NCBI RefSeq assembly: GCF_023159225.1
Contig: NC_063173.1
Coordinates: forward strand, 8,532,852-8,596,851
Source: Perognathus longimembris pacificus
Taxonomy: Eukaryota; Chordata; Mammalia; Rodentia; Heteromyidae
Direction: 5' to 3'
Length of the DNA stretch: 64,000 nucleotides
Part shown: positions 10,249 to 23,038 of the stretch, in pieces
Layout of the letters: the number at the start of each line of letters is the position of its first letter
Numbering within the stretch: position 1 is the first letter of the stretch
Made by a program: the position numbers and the translations under genes
Notes under the pieces: generated by a model
What the model saw: only the letters and a program-made list of their open reading frames with translations
What the model was told of the DNA's origin: nothing
Databases searched by the model: none

Positions 10249-10649
10249 TCTTACCTATTTTAATTACCCAGAATACTGTATTTTTTCAAACAGAAGGATA
10301 AGAGCTTGGGAATGTGATAATTTTAACAGCCTGCATCATAACATTCTTAAGCTGTAGTTAATTGGACTTAAAAATATTTTTCATGGTACTTCTGAAAGGA
10401 GTAACCATTTTGAAAAGATTACATTCATTAAGCAATCATTTTAAGGCTAAATATGAGTTTTTAGATTTTCTAAGAAAGGTAACACTTTTCTGGCATATTT
10501 GGTAGTTTCACAATGGTACTCTGTTCTTAACATTATCCTTGATGTAATGACCACCATCAACCATGCGGGTGATGTAGTTTATAGTGATACTATGAAGGCT
10601 ATAGGAACTCATCAAATGGTTGAACTAAGACGAGTTTCTTATTTTCTAG

Positions 10650-11514
<865 letters not shown>

Positions 11515-11735
11515 GGAGGAGGTACCTGGCTTAGGTGCTCTCTCCTACAGCTTCATTTTGCTCAAGGCTACCTCTACCACTTGAACCACAGCTCCACTTC
11601 TGGTTTATTTGGTAGTTTATTGGAGATAAGAGTCTCTCGGACTTTCTTGCCTGAGCTGGCTTCAAACTATGATTCTCAGATCTCAGCCTCCTGAGTAGTT
11701 AGCATTACCAGCATGAGCTACTGGCACCTGGCTTG
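11515..11735 (-). repeat. 7SL/B1-headed dimeric SINE
   Basis: Antisense copy ending with the head sequence gctactggcacctggct. It is moderately diverged. The following kilobase (11736-12770) shows no recognised element except a possible very old repeat near 12290-12380. Confidence 0.75.
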
Positions 11736-12774
11736 AAGATCTCGATCGTCCTATGTTATGGTCAGATGTGTTTAAATCATTTGTGATCTACTGAGTGTTT
11801 TCTGTCCTTAATTTGACGAAAACCTGCCTTCCCAGAAGCAAATGGTACCCCAAACAAGGCAAAAAGAAATGTGCTTAAGTGATAAAGCAAAAAGTTTAGA
11901 TGGTCGAAAGGTAGCATGTCCTTAGAGATAAACAGCATGAAATATGGTTTTGTTTTTGGTGAGCAGTATTAATGTTTACAGTGATAATTTTGTGACAATA
12001 ATGTAGTCTACTTTGTGCCATTTCAAGTTATGGCTGCTTAGATCTACTGTCCATATTGTATAAATGTCGAGGCATGTAGTTACTGAACTCTGCATTTGTG
12101 GTTTATCCTCAACAACTGGATATTACATATCCATGGTACCAAGCATCTGTTATATATTCTTGTAGAAGTTTATGGAGCTAAAGGAGAAACTACATTTAGG
12201 CAGCAGGTAAACAATGTTTACCTATAATGAACCCTTGAATATCAACTATGGGAATTTAAAGATAATGATTTAAGCTCTTCTCTGAGATAAGCAGGGATGG
12301 GAAACCTTTTTTTTCTGCCAAGGGTTATTTGGATGTTTAACATCATTCTTGAGCCATACAGAATTATTCAGGCAGATGGGCCACTGACAGCAACAAGAAG
12401 CACTGTGCCTGTTCCATGACTGTCCTGTCACATACCAAATGACTTTAGTGCTACCAAATGATCAGACAGTGTGTAGACACCTAACTAGAAGAATGGATAT
12501 TGTTTTTGAGGAAGAATAGAAAGGGAACAATGAATTCTTAAGTGGTTTTGGGAAGCATTTCCTGGAGGAAATTGTAGCTTTTGGGTAGACAACTAGTTAG
12601 GCTTATCCGAGACCTATTGGACATTGTATTCTAGCTGTGAATAATAATGGTTTAAGATAGTATCTAGCCTGTGCTGAGAATGGTACAGGGTAGAATGAAT
12701 AGGAAGAATAGGTAAAGATTGTGAAAATGTGGAATGGTTCATTTAAAATTTAGTAGGTCTAATTTTATCTTTTT

Positions 12775-12845
12775 GGAGGTACTAGGGTTTGACCTCAGCC
12801 TCACACTTGCTTGGCTGATACTCTACCACTTCAGCCATGCCTTCA
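12775..12845 (-). repeat. ID-like monomer, old
   Basis: Antisense tRNA-like piece (cttgcttggctgatactcta). It is weak and has no right module. Confidence 0.45.
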
Positions 12846-12926
12846 TCCCTAAGAACTTTATTTTTTAATATACTGGGGTTATATACCTGTCTGATAGTCT
12901 TACTAAAAAAAAAAAAGAATGTCTTG

Positions 12927-13127
12927 GGCTGGGAATATGGCCTAGTAGCAAGAGTGCTTGCCTCATACACATGAAGCCCTGGGTTTGATTCCCCAGCACC
13001 ACATATATAGAAAAAGCCAGAAGTGGCACTGTGGCTCAAGTGGCAGAGTGCTAGCCTTGAGCAAAAAGAAGCCAGGGACAGTGCTCAGGCCCTGAATCCA
13101 AGCCCCAGGACTGGCCAAAAAAAAAAG
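12927..13127 (+). mobile_element. ID-headed dimeric SINE (IDL-Geo type), young, sense
   Basis: Complete dimer: ggctgggaatatggcctagt head with A box, the B-box region, the agaaaaagccagaagtggca linker, the right module and an A-tail. It is flanked by AAGAATGTCTTG at 12915-12926 and 13128-13139. Confidence 0.92.
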
Positions 13128-13500
13128 AAGAATGTCTTGAATATATACATACTATTGATACAAAATTATGACTATATCTGTACAGGAAATTCAAATTGAA
13201 CTGATAATTTAACAATTTTTATTATAAACAATTCAAGTTATTCAAAATTCAACCAAAAGAAATACTGTACTCAGCACCCAGTTTCTAAACTGATCAGCTT
13301 ATGGATCAAGTTATTTAATTTAGGTTCTCATTGACTTCTTCCTGGAAGCAGATTCCTGAATCACAGTGTGTAATTGGCAAACATTACTATAGTACTAAAA
13401 AAAAAAAAAAAATCCATGATGCTGTTATCACACGTAAAACCAAACAATAATTCTTTTATTTTAATTGAATATCCAATGTTCAGATTTATACTCAGAAGTT

Positions 13501-13598
13501 GTTTTTTTTTTTGTGTTTTCTTTTTTGGCCCTGGGGATGGAACCCAGGACGTTGCACTTGCTAGGCAAGCGCTTTGCCACTGAGCTACATCCCAGCCC
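13501..13598 (-). mobile_element. Monomeric ID element with target duplication
   Basis: A single tRNA-Ala-like monomer on the minus strand (gggctgggatgtagctcagt) with an A-tail and no right module. An exact 14-bp repeat, TATACTCAGAAGTT, flanks it (13487-13500 and 13599-13612). This shows monomeric ID was mobile alongside the dimers. Confidence 0.9.
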
Positions 13599-13859
13599 TA
13601 TACTCAGAAGTTTTAAGCTTATGCAAGCTGTGGGTTGTGGAGATGCTCTTTGAAGGTCAGTCCTGTGTTTGCTCTTCCACACACCCACTTCTGTAAGTTC
13701 TGTCCTTCATAGGCCCTTTGCCTTTCTCAGCAAAATGTGGGTTGGGTTGCCTTGAAACAATGCTTCCGCCTACACTGGGCTAGGAGGCTTAAATTATTTT
13801 ATTGTTTTAGAGGTGGTATACAGCAGGGTTAGCTTTGCATCCGTCAGGTAATGAGTAGT

Positions 13860-14840
13860 GTCATCTGTTGCCTGATTCTCGCCCATTCCCTCCCTTCCAT
13901 CTCCAGCTAGGAGCTGCATGGCTCACTTTCATCCGTGTTCAGTGCAGCCAGTGGGCCCTGCTGCTGCCCTTTTCCACCCGTGTTCCACTGATTCTGTGTC
14001 CTCCCCACACCTTCCCTCAGATGTGTAGGGTGGCTTTAAGCGCTCAGGCTGCTGCTGGGCACAGAAAGCACACTGGCTCTTCAAAGGACATCTCAACCCA
14101 CCTTACTGTGTCCAGACACCCAACTCCTTCCTCCCCACTTGAAACCCCAGGTCAGAGGTGAGGGGCTGCTCCGGCGAGACTTAATGCTTCTGGTCGTCCT
14201 CTGAGGGATTTGACCAGCTGTGGGCGCTTGACACCGGCTTCCTCCATGGGAACTAGGTCAGCCTCCTCAGAGCTTTTCCCTTTCACCGGGCACATGAGCT
14301 CCCCACTGGGGTCTCTCCAAACCCCGGGCAAAGCCTCCGAGCTTTTCTGACTTTTTTTTCCCTTTGATTTGATTTCCTCTCCCATATCTTCAGAGTCAGC
14401 ATCAGCTTTACCTTGCCTCCCTCTGATTTCTGTCTTGTGTGCCGTTTTCTGTGCCTCTAATCTCAACAACAAGGTAGGGGCGGCACAGGTTCTATTTGGC
14501 GCCCATGTATGGTCCTCATCTGACAAACCCTTTCGGGTTGCCCTTCGCAACATGATGGTGGAGAACTTTTTCCCCCACATGTCCTCTTCCTCCACTTCTT
14601 TTGTTTTTGTCCCATGTGCCCATCTACTTTCTGTAAAGGGTGACACTGCTCAGAGCAGTGCCCAAGAGTCAGAGAGAAATGGGTGCCACACCAGCTGTGC
14701 CCGGTGCTGGATGGCCGAGTAAGTGGTGCCCAGGAGAGCACCTCCCCAGTGTCCGCGCCGGGCCCACTCTCGGAAGGGGTGTACTGCAGGCCCAGCCAAC
14801 GGCCCTACCCCCACCAAACGAGCCTCGCAGATAGTTCCCG
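13860..14840. other. GC-richer unique segment in HIKESHI intron 2, unexplained
   Basis: About 1 kb of repeat-free, higher-GC sequence inside an otherwise AT- and SINE-rich intron. On the minus strand a 164-codon open frame (14152-14646) is rich in Lys/Glu/Ser, with stretches such as EEIKSKGKKSQKSSE. It has no recognised family, no flanking target duplication and no poly(A) track that I can see. It could be a decayed processed gene copy, an unannotated noncoding transcript, or chance. I assign no function. Confidence 0.35.
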
Positions 14841-15029
14841 CTTAATCCGAGAACATTGAGTAATCAAAAATAGAAATTTTAGGAGTAACCATCCAGTGAG
14901 ATATTTTCGATTGTAGAATTAGCTAAGACAGTCTAACAATAGGAGAGTAACAGACACAATACTTACTTAGTCCAGTATGGGAAATGGATTACCTTATAAG
15001 ACAAGTTTTTTCTTGCCTTTTAAAGTTTC

Positions 15030-15237
15030 TCGGGCTGGGAATGTGGCTTAGTGGTAGAGTGCTTGCCTAACATGCACGAAGCCCTTGGTCCAGTTCCTCC
15101 GCACCACATACATAGAAAAAGAAAGAAGTGGCGCTGTGGCTCAAGAGGTAGAGTGCTAGCCTTGAGCAAAAAGAAGCCAGGAGCAGTGCTCAGGCCCTGA
15201 GTTCGAGCCCCAAGACTGGCAAAAAGAAAAAAAAAAT
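15030..15237 (+). mobile_element. ID-headed dimeric SINE, sense
   Basis: Full dimer with the 'gtggcttagtggtagagtgc' head variant, closer to classical ID than the 'atatggcctagtggcaagag' variant, and a short A-rich tail. The two head variants define two subfamilies in this window. Confidence 0.85.
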
Positions 15238-15290
15238 TCGTAGTAAAACACACATGATTATAAAAATACATTTATATTTTTTAATCTTTT

Positions 15291-15495
15291 TTTTTTTTTT
15301 TTTTTGGCCAGTCCTGGGGCTTGGACTCAGGGCCTGAGCGCTGTGCTTCTATTTTTTTGCTCAAGGCTAGCACTCTGCCACTTGAGCCACAGCGCCACTT
15401 CTGGCCATTTTCTATATATGTAGTGCTGGGGAATTGAACCCAGGGCCTCATGTATATGAGACAAGCACTCTTGCCACTAGGCCATATCCCCAGCC
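15291..15495 (-). mobile_element. ID-headed dimeric SINE, young
   Basis: Complete antisense dimer with a T-run at the left. It is flanked by TATATTTTTTAATCTTTT at 15273-15290 and 15496-15513. Confidence 0.92.
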
Positions 15496-15933
15496 TATAT
15501 TTTTTAATCTTTTAAGTGGTCTAAATGGGACTGTTTTGAACAAAAGTAACTAGTATAACAGGATGAGAGAGAGAGAGAGACTAGCTGAAGTAATATCAGG
15601 CAATTGTGATTGAACCTATTATTACAAACCTTTATCTTGCTTTCCCTCCTCACTTTCTTTTGGATTGAGAATTTTCAGTCTATTTGTCTTCTGTTTTTCC
15701 CTTTTGTTTTTTAGCTATGTTTCTTTGCATTAGTTTTGTAGTGAGTGGGTTCTGTAGAAATTAAAGCATGCATTGTTAACTTTTCAGTGTTCCATGAATT
15801 AATCTTATAGAAATAAATATGTATTTGACAACTGTGAAACTGAATTTGGTAAATTTTCTTTTCTTAATCCATGTAACGAAATTGTGAACATAATTAAAAC
15901 AATTTTAGGCCCCAAATTCCATTTGGGTGATTT

Positions 15934-16132
15934 TTTTTTGCCAGTCCTGGACCTTGAACTCAGAGCCTGAGCACTGTCCCTGGCTTCTTTTTGCTCAAGG
16001 CTAGCACTCTACCACTTGAGCCACAGCGCCACTTCTGGCCATTTTCTATATATGTGGTGCTGGGGAATTGAACCCCGGGCTTCATGTATATGAGGCAAGC
16101 ACTTTTGCCACTAGGCCATATTCCCAGCCCCA
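15934..16132 (-). mobile_element. ID-headed dimeric SINE, young
   Basis: Complete antisense dimer flanked by the 15-bp repeat CCATTTGGGTGATTT (15919-15933 and 16133-16147). The intervals 15514-15918 and 16148-16647 hold no recognised feature. Confidence 0.92.
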
Positions 16133-16647
16133 CCATTTGGGTGATTTGCTGCAGATTTTTATCTCCATACTCATCATTTTTGTTAAATTGAAGTTTAACA
16201 ATTCTGTTCTCATGAGGCATGCAAAGGAGATATATAAGGGGAAGCCAAAGGCAGACTTTTAGATATTCTGTATATTTTCCCCCAAGTTTGGAATTTCTAC
16301 ATCTCTCAGAGTTTTAATAACAAACCGAAGAGGTTTATTCATTTTTGTTTGACTTAGTTGAAAGCAGCATTTCATGTTCAGGTTGTCCTGAACATTCTGT
16401 CAGGGGACTACATTTTTTTCCAATAAATTCCTGTGACTAGCCATCATCTTAGTTTTCTGATATAATGCCCACTTTATTAAAATAAATGTACTTTTATTGG
16501 AATGATAAATCTGTCTCCCACATGTATCTAAGCATATTTCTTTTTTTATTTGTACCATCACATTTTTCGAAGTTCTTTTTTTAAAATATTTTACCTGAGG
16601 TCAAAAGTGGTATCCAGCCTTATTGGAATTAAAATTTAAGAATCTTG

Positions 16648-17060
16648 TTGGATGCCAGGGGCTCATGTCTGTAATCCTAGCTACTCGATCTGAGATCCAA
16701 AGGATTGAGGTTAAAGCCCTGCAAAGGTAGAAAGGTTTGAGATTCGATTTCCAAAATACTACAAAAAGCCTAGCTGTAGGCATAGCTCACATGGTAAAGT
16801 GCCAACTCAGCAAGAGCACAAGGCCCTGAGTTCAAAGCGTGGTACTGGTGAGTCAATTTTATCAGTGGATTATCCCTATCCTAGCTACTCACAACACTCA
16901 GGCCTGACAGTCATGTTTAAAGCCAGTTGAGGCATACAATCTGAGTGACTTATCTCTAAATAACCAGCAAAAAGGCAGAAGTGGAGGTGTGGCTCAAGTA
17001 ATAGAGGGCTAGTTATAAGTGAAAAAGCCATTTGAAAGCTAGAGCATCCAGAACCAGCAA
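16648..17060 (+). repeat. Two tandem old B1-headed SINE relics
   Basis: A sense copy (16648-16853: 'ctgtaatcctagctactcga' to 'cctgagttcaaagcgtggta') is followed by a second diverged copy (16870-17060). Both are heavily mutated. Confidence 0.65.
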
Positions 17061-18015
17061 AAACAAAACAACACAACCTAGTACTAGAAGGAAATACACA
17101 TGCGTGTGTGTCTTACATACCTGTGAGTGTGTATATGTATGTACCAGGCAAGTACAAGACGAGTTCAAACTATGGCAATGCCAAAAGAAAATAAAAAGAG
17201 AGGAAGGAGATGAAGGAAAGGAAAGGAAAAGAAAGACAAATGACATTTTTTCAACATTCAGCTAAACTGTCAACTGAATACTGGTTTCCAATAGTAATAC
17301 ACATCTGTTAAGACCTAATGGCTAATGAAATGACATGTAATGCTAATCTTAAGAAGTTTTGGTTCATGATTTTGAATTTGGGAGGAGAAAACAAGTCTTT
17401 TTTAGTTTTTTTTTTTTTAACCAGACTAAGTAACAGTATATGTGTATTTGCATATTTATATGCATTTGTTAAAGGTTGTATAGAATATATACTATTTGAA
17501 GAGTTTATGTAAGCCACATGCACATACGCTTCCATACACATGAAGTTCAACTCAAAACCTTCCTTTTTTCTATAGGTTAACTATTTGTAAAGTGTTTCAA
17601 CAGACAAGGAGGACATGGCTCAATGCCTCAGTCAGGGAGAATTCGAGTGACATCTACAGTGGAGAATTATATGGAGAATGGGAAACAGAAGAGACCGAGA
17701 TTGGAAGAGCAGGTCTGGGAAAAGGACATTAGGTCAGATATAAAAACATGTAGAGCTTTACAAATATTTTTTATTGTGTTATAGCACTTTAATATGTGAT
17801 TGTACTTAATAAAAGAATAAGCAATTGTTGCCTAAATCACCTGTGGCATAAGAAAGAGCACTGTCTCTGTGAATGAGTATGTAGAAATCTTGTAGAATAC
17901 TTCATGACAAAAGGCCTTCATGGTAAATTAGGCACTTTATAGTTGAGTTTTTTACTTATTTTGGCCAGGGCTCTACTGTGAGATAATGTTAGTACGGAAT
18001 CAAGTTTTTAAATAC
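17061..18015. other. HIKESHI intron 2 segment, no gene recognised
   Basis: Contains a short (TG)n-like patch near 17100-17145 and a purine-rich patch at 17170-17240. Otherwise it is unrecognised AT-rich sequence. No exon signals match HIKESHI coding sequence. Confidence 0.45.
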
Positions 18016-18395
18016 TACCAGGCATCAGTGGCTCACACCTGGTGATAATTAAATATCGCTGATTTAGGAAGATTGCAGTTCAAAGCCAGCCTGGGTGGAA
18101 AAGTCTGTGAGACGCAGGCTGATCTATTAACAACCAAAAACAAAACAAGCAAAAAACCCCAACAACAACAAACAGCTCATGCCTGTAATCCTGGCTACTC
18201 AGGAGGCTGAGATTTTAGGATTGAACTTCAAAGCCAGCTTGGGCAGGAAAGTTTGTGAGACTTTTATCTCAACCATAAAAAAACCCCAAGTGTGGAGGTG
18301 TGGCTCATGATGTAGAGTGCTAGCCTTAAGCAAGAAAGCTTATGAGCAGTTCCTAGGTTCTGCGTTCAAGCCCCAAGACGCACACCCATACACAA
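18016..18395 (+). repeat. Two adjacent B1-headed SINEs, sense
   Basis: The first is a head-only copy (18016-18160). The second (18172-18395) is a near-complete head plus right module ending caagccccaagacgc. Confidence 0.7.
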
Positions 18396-18918
18396 AAATT
18401 AAATATCAGTTCTAATAGATTATAGTTTGGTATTTTATATTAGAAATGTAAGACAGCTTTACTTTGAAAAACATTAAATTACAACAGAATTACAAGAATA
18501 ATACAAGGAATTCTTTACATTTTTTTCCCCTGCACTTACCATTTTTGCTGTTACTTTCTCTGGATCTTTTTACATATGTATTTCTTGTGAAACTTTTGAG
18601 AATAGTTGTAGATTCCTAAATACATAAGCATGTATTTTCTGGAGCAATAGTTTTTGCTTTCTTTTATAGCCACATCAAATTCAGTAAATTTAGTGAGAAT
18701 ACAAAGCTTTTTCTTTTTCTCCTCGTACTAGATCTTAGAAGTCAAGGCCCGGAGCTTGTTCACAGCTGGTGCCCCACAACTCAGTTTATGATTTTTAGAG
18801 ATATATTTCGGGGTGTTGTTTGCCCATGGCTGCCTCCAAACTCAGAGCTCAACCTTCTGAGTAGATAGGATTTTTAAGAGTGAACCATTGAAACCTGGCC
18901 TGAATAGAATGCCTTTAC

Positions 18919-19175
18919 TAGCCAGGCACTGGTGGCTCACATTTATAATCCTAGCTACTCAGGAGGCTGAGATCTGAGGATCACAGTTTGAAGACAGCCT
19001 GGGCAGAAAAGTTCATGAGACCCTTGTCTCCAGTAAACTACTCAGTAAAAGTCAAGGGGTGCTGTGGCTCAAGTGGGAGAGTGCTGTCCTTGAGCACAAA
19101 GAGGCTCAGTGACAGTGCCCAGGCCCTGAGTTCAAGGCCCTAGGACAGGCAAAAACAAAACTACAACAACAACAA
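18919..19175 (+). repeat. 7SL/B1-headed dimeric SINE, well preserved
   Basis: A good representative of this family. The head is gccaggcactggtggctcac, followed by ggaggctgagatctgaggat, the cctgggcagaaaagttcatg box, and the right module through ggccctgagttcaaggccct and an A-rich tail. Confidence 0.85.
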
Positions 19176-19509
19176 AAAGGTTTAGCATCAAAGAAGAATT
19201 TTTAGAAAATGTTAAAATTACCATTTGAATTTTTTCTTTGTAATTCCTATAGTTCTGCTCTTTTTTTGAGCTTTCAGTCATATTTTAATGTCATTGCTTT
19301 TTGCTTTCTCTCTATATAGCATTTATGGTATCTCTTTTCATCTGGCTCAGTTGCCAAAATCTAGTTCTTGTTTTAAAATAGTTTTAGAGGAGTAGACAAT
19401 ATGAATAAAGCTCAAGGAACAGCTATTAGACCATTCATGTGAAGTGAGCCAGAATGGAAGGAAATGTCTTACTTTCCTTAAGTTTTTTCTTTTCTCTCTC
19501 TTTTCTTTT

Positions 19510-19715
19510 TTGCTAGATCTGCAAGTTTGACAGGGCCTTGCAATCACTCAGGTTGATTGGTTGGTGCTCTTATCATTTGAGCCACACTAGCTTTAAAATT
19601 TTTATTTTGGACATGGTCCCTTTCAGACTTTTCTGTCCAAGCTGGTCTTGAACTTCAGTCTTCTAGGTCTTAGCCTCCTAAGTAGAATGACAGGCATGAG
19701 CAACTGGTGCTTACT
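19510..19715 (-). repeat. B1-headed SINE, diverged
   Basis: Antisense head (cttttctgtccaagctggtc to catgagcaactggtgctt) with a decayed right module. Confidence 0.55.
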
Positions 19716-19842
19716 TTCTGACATTTCTTGACTTAGTTTCTTAAATGGCTTCACACTGAACTAAATAATGAATAAAAATTAGTTAAGTGTTAATACCATA
19801 GAATTAAACAGCATATATTAAATATGAACTGGAATGAGTTTT

Positions 19843-19994
19843 ATTTTTGTTTTGTTTTTTTGCCAGTCCTGGGGCTTGAACTCAGGGCCTGAGCACTGTC
19901 CCTGGCGTCACTTCTGGCTTTTTCTGTATGTGTGGTGCTGAGGAATTGAACCCAGGGCTTCAGGCATACGAGGCACTAGGCAGTATTCCTGGCC
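19843..19994 (-). mobile_element. ID-headed dimeric SINE with internal deletion
   Basis: Flanked by CTGGAATGAGTTTT (19829-19842 and 19995-20008). About 50 bp of the right module is missing ('gtccctggcgtcacttctgg' joins the two sides), together with a few bases of the head. Confidence 0.88.
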
Positions 19995-20079
19995 CTGGAA
20001 TGAGTTTTGACTTTTAAATTTGGAAGGTTTGTTTTGACCATTAATAACAATTGTTACAGAGTGTGTACTTTTTTGTTTT

Positions 20080-21520
20080 GTTTGTTTTTGCCACCGAGTT
20101 TTGTTTAGGTTGCTCAGATTGGTCTTAAAACTCTTCTGGCCTAAAGTAATCTTCAGCCTTAGCCTCCGAATTTGCTAGTACTAAGATCGTCACATCTGGC
20201 TGTGTATACTCCTAGTCACGATGATTAGCCTTAAAGGGAAAGAGAATTGAGACACAAGTGTTTTTTGCAAGCACCGGGAATGTCTAATAGTGCCAGACAT
20301 GCAGTTAGTACACAATAAATGGCTGGGTTTTTATAAAGTCATACAATGACAGTGCTAGCAAGAGGAGATCATCTTGATAATAAAAGCAGCTTAGAACATT
20401 TTAAGTGTGTTTTACTGCACAGGTGGGAGTGTGGGTCCTTGAGAGTAGGAACCTTTTCAGAGGAGAGTGGTACTGGAGTTTGAATGTAGGACTTTGTGCT
20501 GGTCAGGTGCTTTAGCACTTGAGCCAGGACCCCAGCCCTTTGTTTTCTTTTTCCTCTTTATTAGCATATATTAATTGTACAGAGGAGGTTTTGTTATGGC
20601 ATGAAAATAAATTATGTTGACTATATTCTTGATTCAGCTCTGATTTCAGTCTCACTACCTCTTGTTGGGACTTACCCCTCCCCTCCAACAGATCCTTTTT
20701 TGCTTTTTTTTGCTATTCATCATTTTTGTGTGTGAGTTGGTCCTGAAGCTTGAACTCAGTCAGGGCTTTGGCACTGTGTCAGCTTTTTTTTTTCCTCCAG
20801 GCAAGCACTCTACTACCACTGGAAGACACAGTTCCACTTTCAGCTTTTCTAGTGTCTAATTGGAGATAAGAGTCCTGTGGACTTTCCTACCCAGGCTGCT
20901 GGCTTTGAATCAGATCTCAGTCTCTTGAGTAGCTAGGATTACAGGCGTGAGCCACCGCACCCAGCGTCATTCATCTTTTTTTCTAGTGTGTATTAATTGC
21001 CCCAAAGAGTTTCAGCATGGTATTTCAGATGTGCATATATTGTATTTTGTTCAGAATAACCCTATTTGTTTTTCTCTGCCCCTCCAGCTATTGATCAACA
21101 GCTTTCATTAAGGTTCATTATTTTGAGATATGGTCTTGACTTTTGCCCCACTATTAAATGCTTCCCACATACCTGAGATGACAAGCAATGCCTTTTATTG
21201 ATTGAGATAAGCATCTGAATGTTTTTTCTGGCTGGCATCAACAGACTTTCCTCTCATTTTCTGCCTCGAATTACATGTGTGAGCCACCATGCCCAGCTAC
21301 ATGCTGGTGTCAGGGCTTCAACTCAGGACCTAGAACTCTCAACTTACAGTCACAACTAGTGCTCTATCACTTGAACCACATCTCCACCACAGCCTTCTCA
21401 CTGGTTAGTTGGAGATAGTATATCTCTGATTATGCTGCCTGGCTGGCTTCAAATCTTGATCCTCAGATCTTAGCCTCCTCCATAATGAGGGTGACAGGTC
21501 TGAGCCACTAGAATCTGGCT
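20080..21520 (-). repeat. Cluster of old SINE and LINE relics
   Basis: Antisense B1-headed SINE pieces at about 20080-20205, 20730-20965 and 21290-21520, and an ID monomer at 20465-20540. AT-rich LINE-like relics at about 20545-20700 and 20975-21100 recur as words seen in other old L1 fragments. No coding potential was found. Confidence 0.6.
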
Positions 21521-22114
21521 CTTTAGTTACTTCTTATAAGTACATTTCAAATATCCAAATCAGATATATTACCGTGTCCGATATATTACCACTAGAAAAA
21601 ACAAACCTAGCTCAAGACAAAATTTTGAGTCATATAATATACTCTTAGAATATACATTAGTGAAAAATGTAATTTCAGGCTTGTTAAAGCTATCAGAAAT
21701 GAAACAAAGAAGGTTTGGAAATACAGATTTCTAAATTTTCATATCCAGTACTAAGATTGCTGTTAAACAGGCATAAATAAGGTATTTTACTGTATACTTA
21801 ATAGCATGTCATCCTATCCAAATGCTACTGTATAGTGAATTACTTTGCATAGTATTTTTTTCTTCTTAGCTACTTTTAGTCACCCTCTGTTACTGTGTAC
21901 ATTTACAGTGTCTTAGTGTGTTTTTACTTTCTTGGTTTCTTTTTTTGAGCATTTTAAATATCACAGCTACTGATAATCCATGACAAAGTTTCTTTTGTGG
22001 AGGTCTTCCAAAGAAAAAAGACATTTCTTGTATACTTGGTTTTAAAAAATTATTTTTATTTTGTTTTTGCTTTTTTAAGTTATCTTTAAGAGGTTGTGTA
22101 AAGGAATTGCCATT

Positions 22115-22352
22115 TTAAAAATTTTTTTAAATTAAAAAAAAAATTTTTTTTTTTGGCCAGTCCTGGGGCGTGGACTCAGGGCCTGAGCACTGTCCCTGGC
22201 TTCTTCCCGCTCAAGGCTAGCACTCTACCTCTTGAGCCACAGTGCCGCTCCCGGCTTTTTTTTCCCATATATGCAGTGTTGAGGAATCGAACCCAAGGCT
22301 TCATGTATACGAGGCGAGCACTTTACCACTAGGCCATATTCCCAGCCCCAAA
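22115..22352 (-). mobile_element. ID-headed dimeric SINE, young
   Basis: Complete antisense dimer with a long T-rich tail. It is flanked by GAATTGCCATT at 22104-22114 and 22353-22363. The interval 21521-22103 upstream has no recognised feature. Confidence 0.85.
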
Positions 22353-22389
22353 GAATTGCCATTAAACAAAGTAATTTATGAAAGTTCAC

Positions 22390-22743
22390 CCCTTTGAACA
22401 TCCTCATCCGTTCCTTCCCTTTACCCTTCCCTTATTCTTCTTAATTTTGCAGGATATACTTTGGATTCTTACCTGCATTTTCCCCCTCTTCATTTGTCTA
22501 CCCCTTTTTCCTTGACTACAACCCGAACCCTTTGAGTACCCACTTCCTGATGTTTTATTTTGCTGCACTTTTATACTGTTTGAATTCTCCCTTGAGTCTA
22601 TCATATTTCATCTGTATACACTTGCATACCACCCAATGTATTTACTTAAGAGTTCATAAGCGAAATCTACCTTTCACATATAAGGGAAAAAATGGATCTT
22701 TAAGTCTCTGGGCCTGACTTACTTGACTTAGCATAATTTTCCA
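22390..22743 (-). repeat. Old LINE-1 3'-end relic, antisense
   Basis: Words such as 'cgaaatctacctttcacata' and 'tctctgggcctgacttactt' correspond to the reverse complement of L1 terminal sequence. It is diverged and has no frame. Confidence 0.5.
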
Positions 22744-22749
22744 AGTCTT

Positions 22750-22851
22750 TTCCTTCCTTCCTTCCTTCCTTCCTTCCTTCCTTCCTTCCTTCCTTCCTTC
22801 CTTCCTTCCGTCCGTCCTTCCTTCCGTCCTTCCTTCCGTCCTTCCTTCCTT
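22750..22851. repeat. (TTCC)n microsatellite at a SINE tail
   Basis: About 100 bp of TTCC units with TCCG variants, directly abutting the 3' end of the antisense SINE at 22854. It is therefore probably an expanded A-tail ((GGAA)n on the SINE strand). Confidence 0.9.
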
Positions 22852-22853
22852 CG

Positions 22854-23038
22854 CCAGTCATGGGGCTTGGGGCCTGAGCACTGTCCCTGGCTTCTTTTTG
22901 CTCAAAGCTAGCACCCTGCCACTTGAGCCACAGCGCCACTTCCAGCTATTTCTGTTTATGTGGTACTGAGGAATCAAACACAGGGCTTCATGCATGCTTA
23001 TTAGCAAGCACTCTACCACTAAGCCACATTGTCAGCCA
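22854..23038 (-). repeat. ID-headed dimeric SINE
   Basis: Antisense dimer. The head is damaged ('cattgtcagcc' in place of 'tattcccagcc'). From 23041 to 23711 no gene or further repeat is recognised. Confidence 0.8.

Noticed and set aside
10499..10649. Open frame running into HIKESHI exon 2 from upstream
   Set aside because: The splice acceptor at 10649 and the fit to exon 1 (LVQTAAQ) show that this part is intron.
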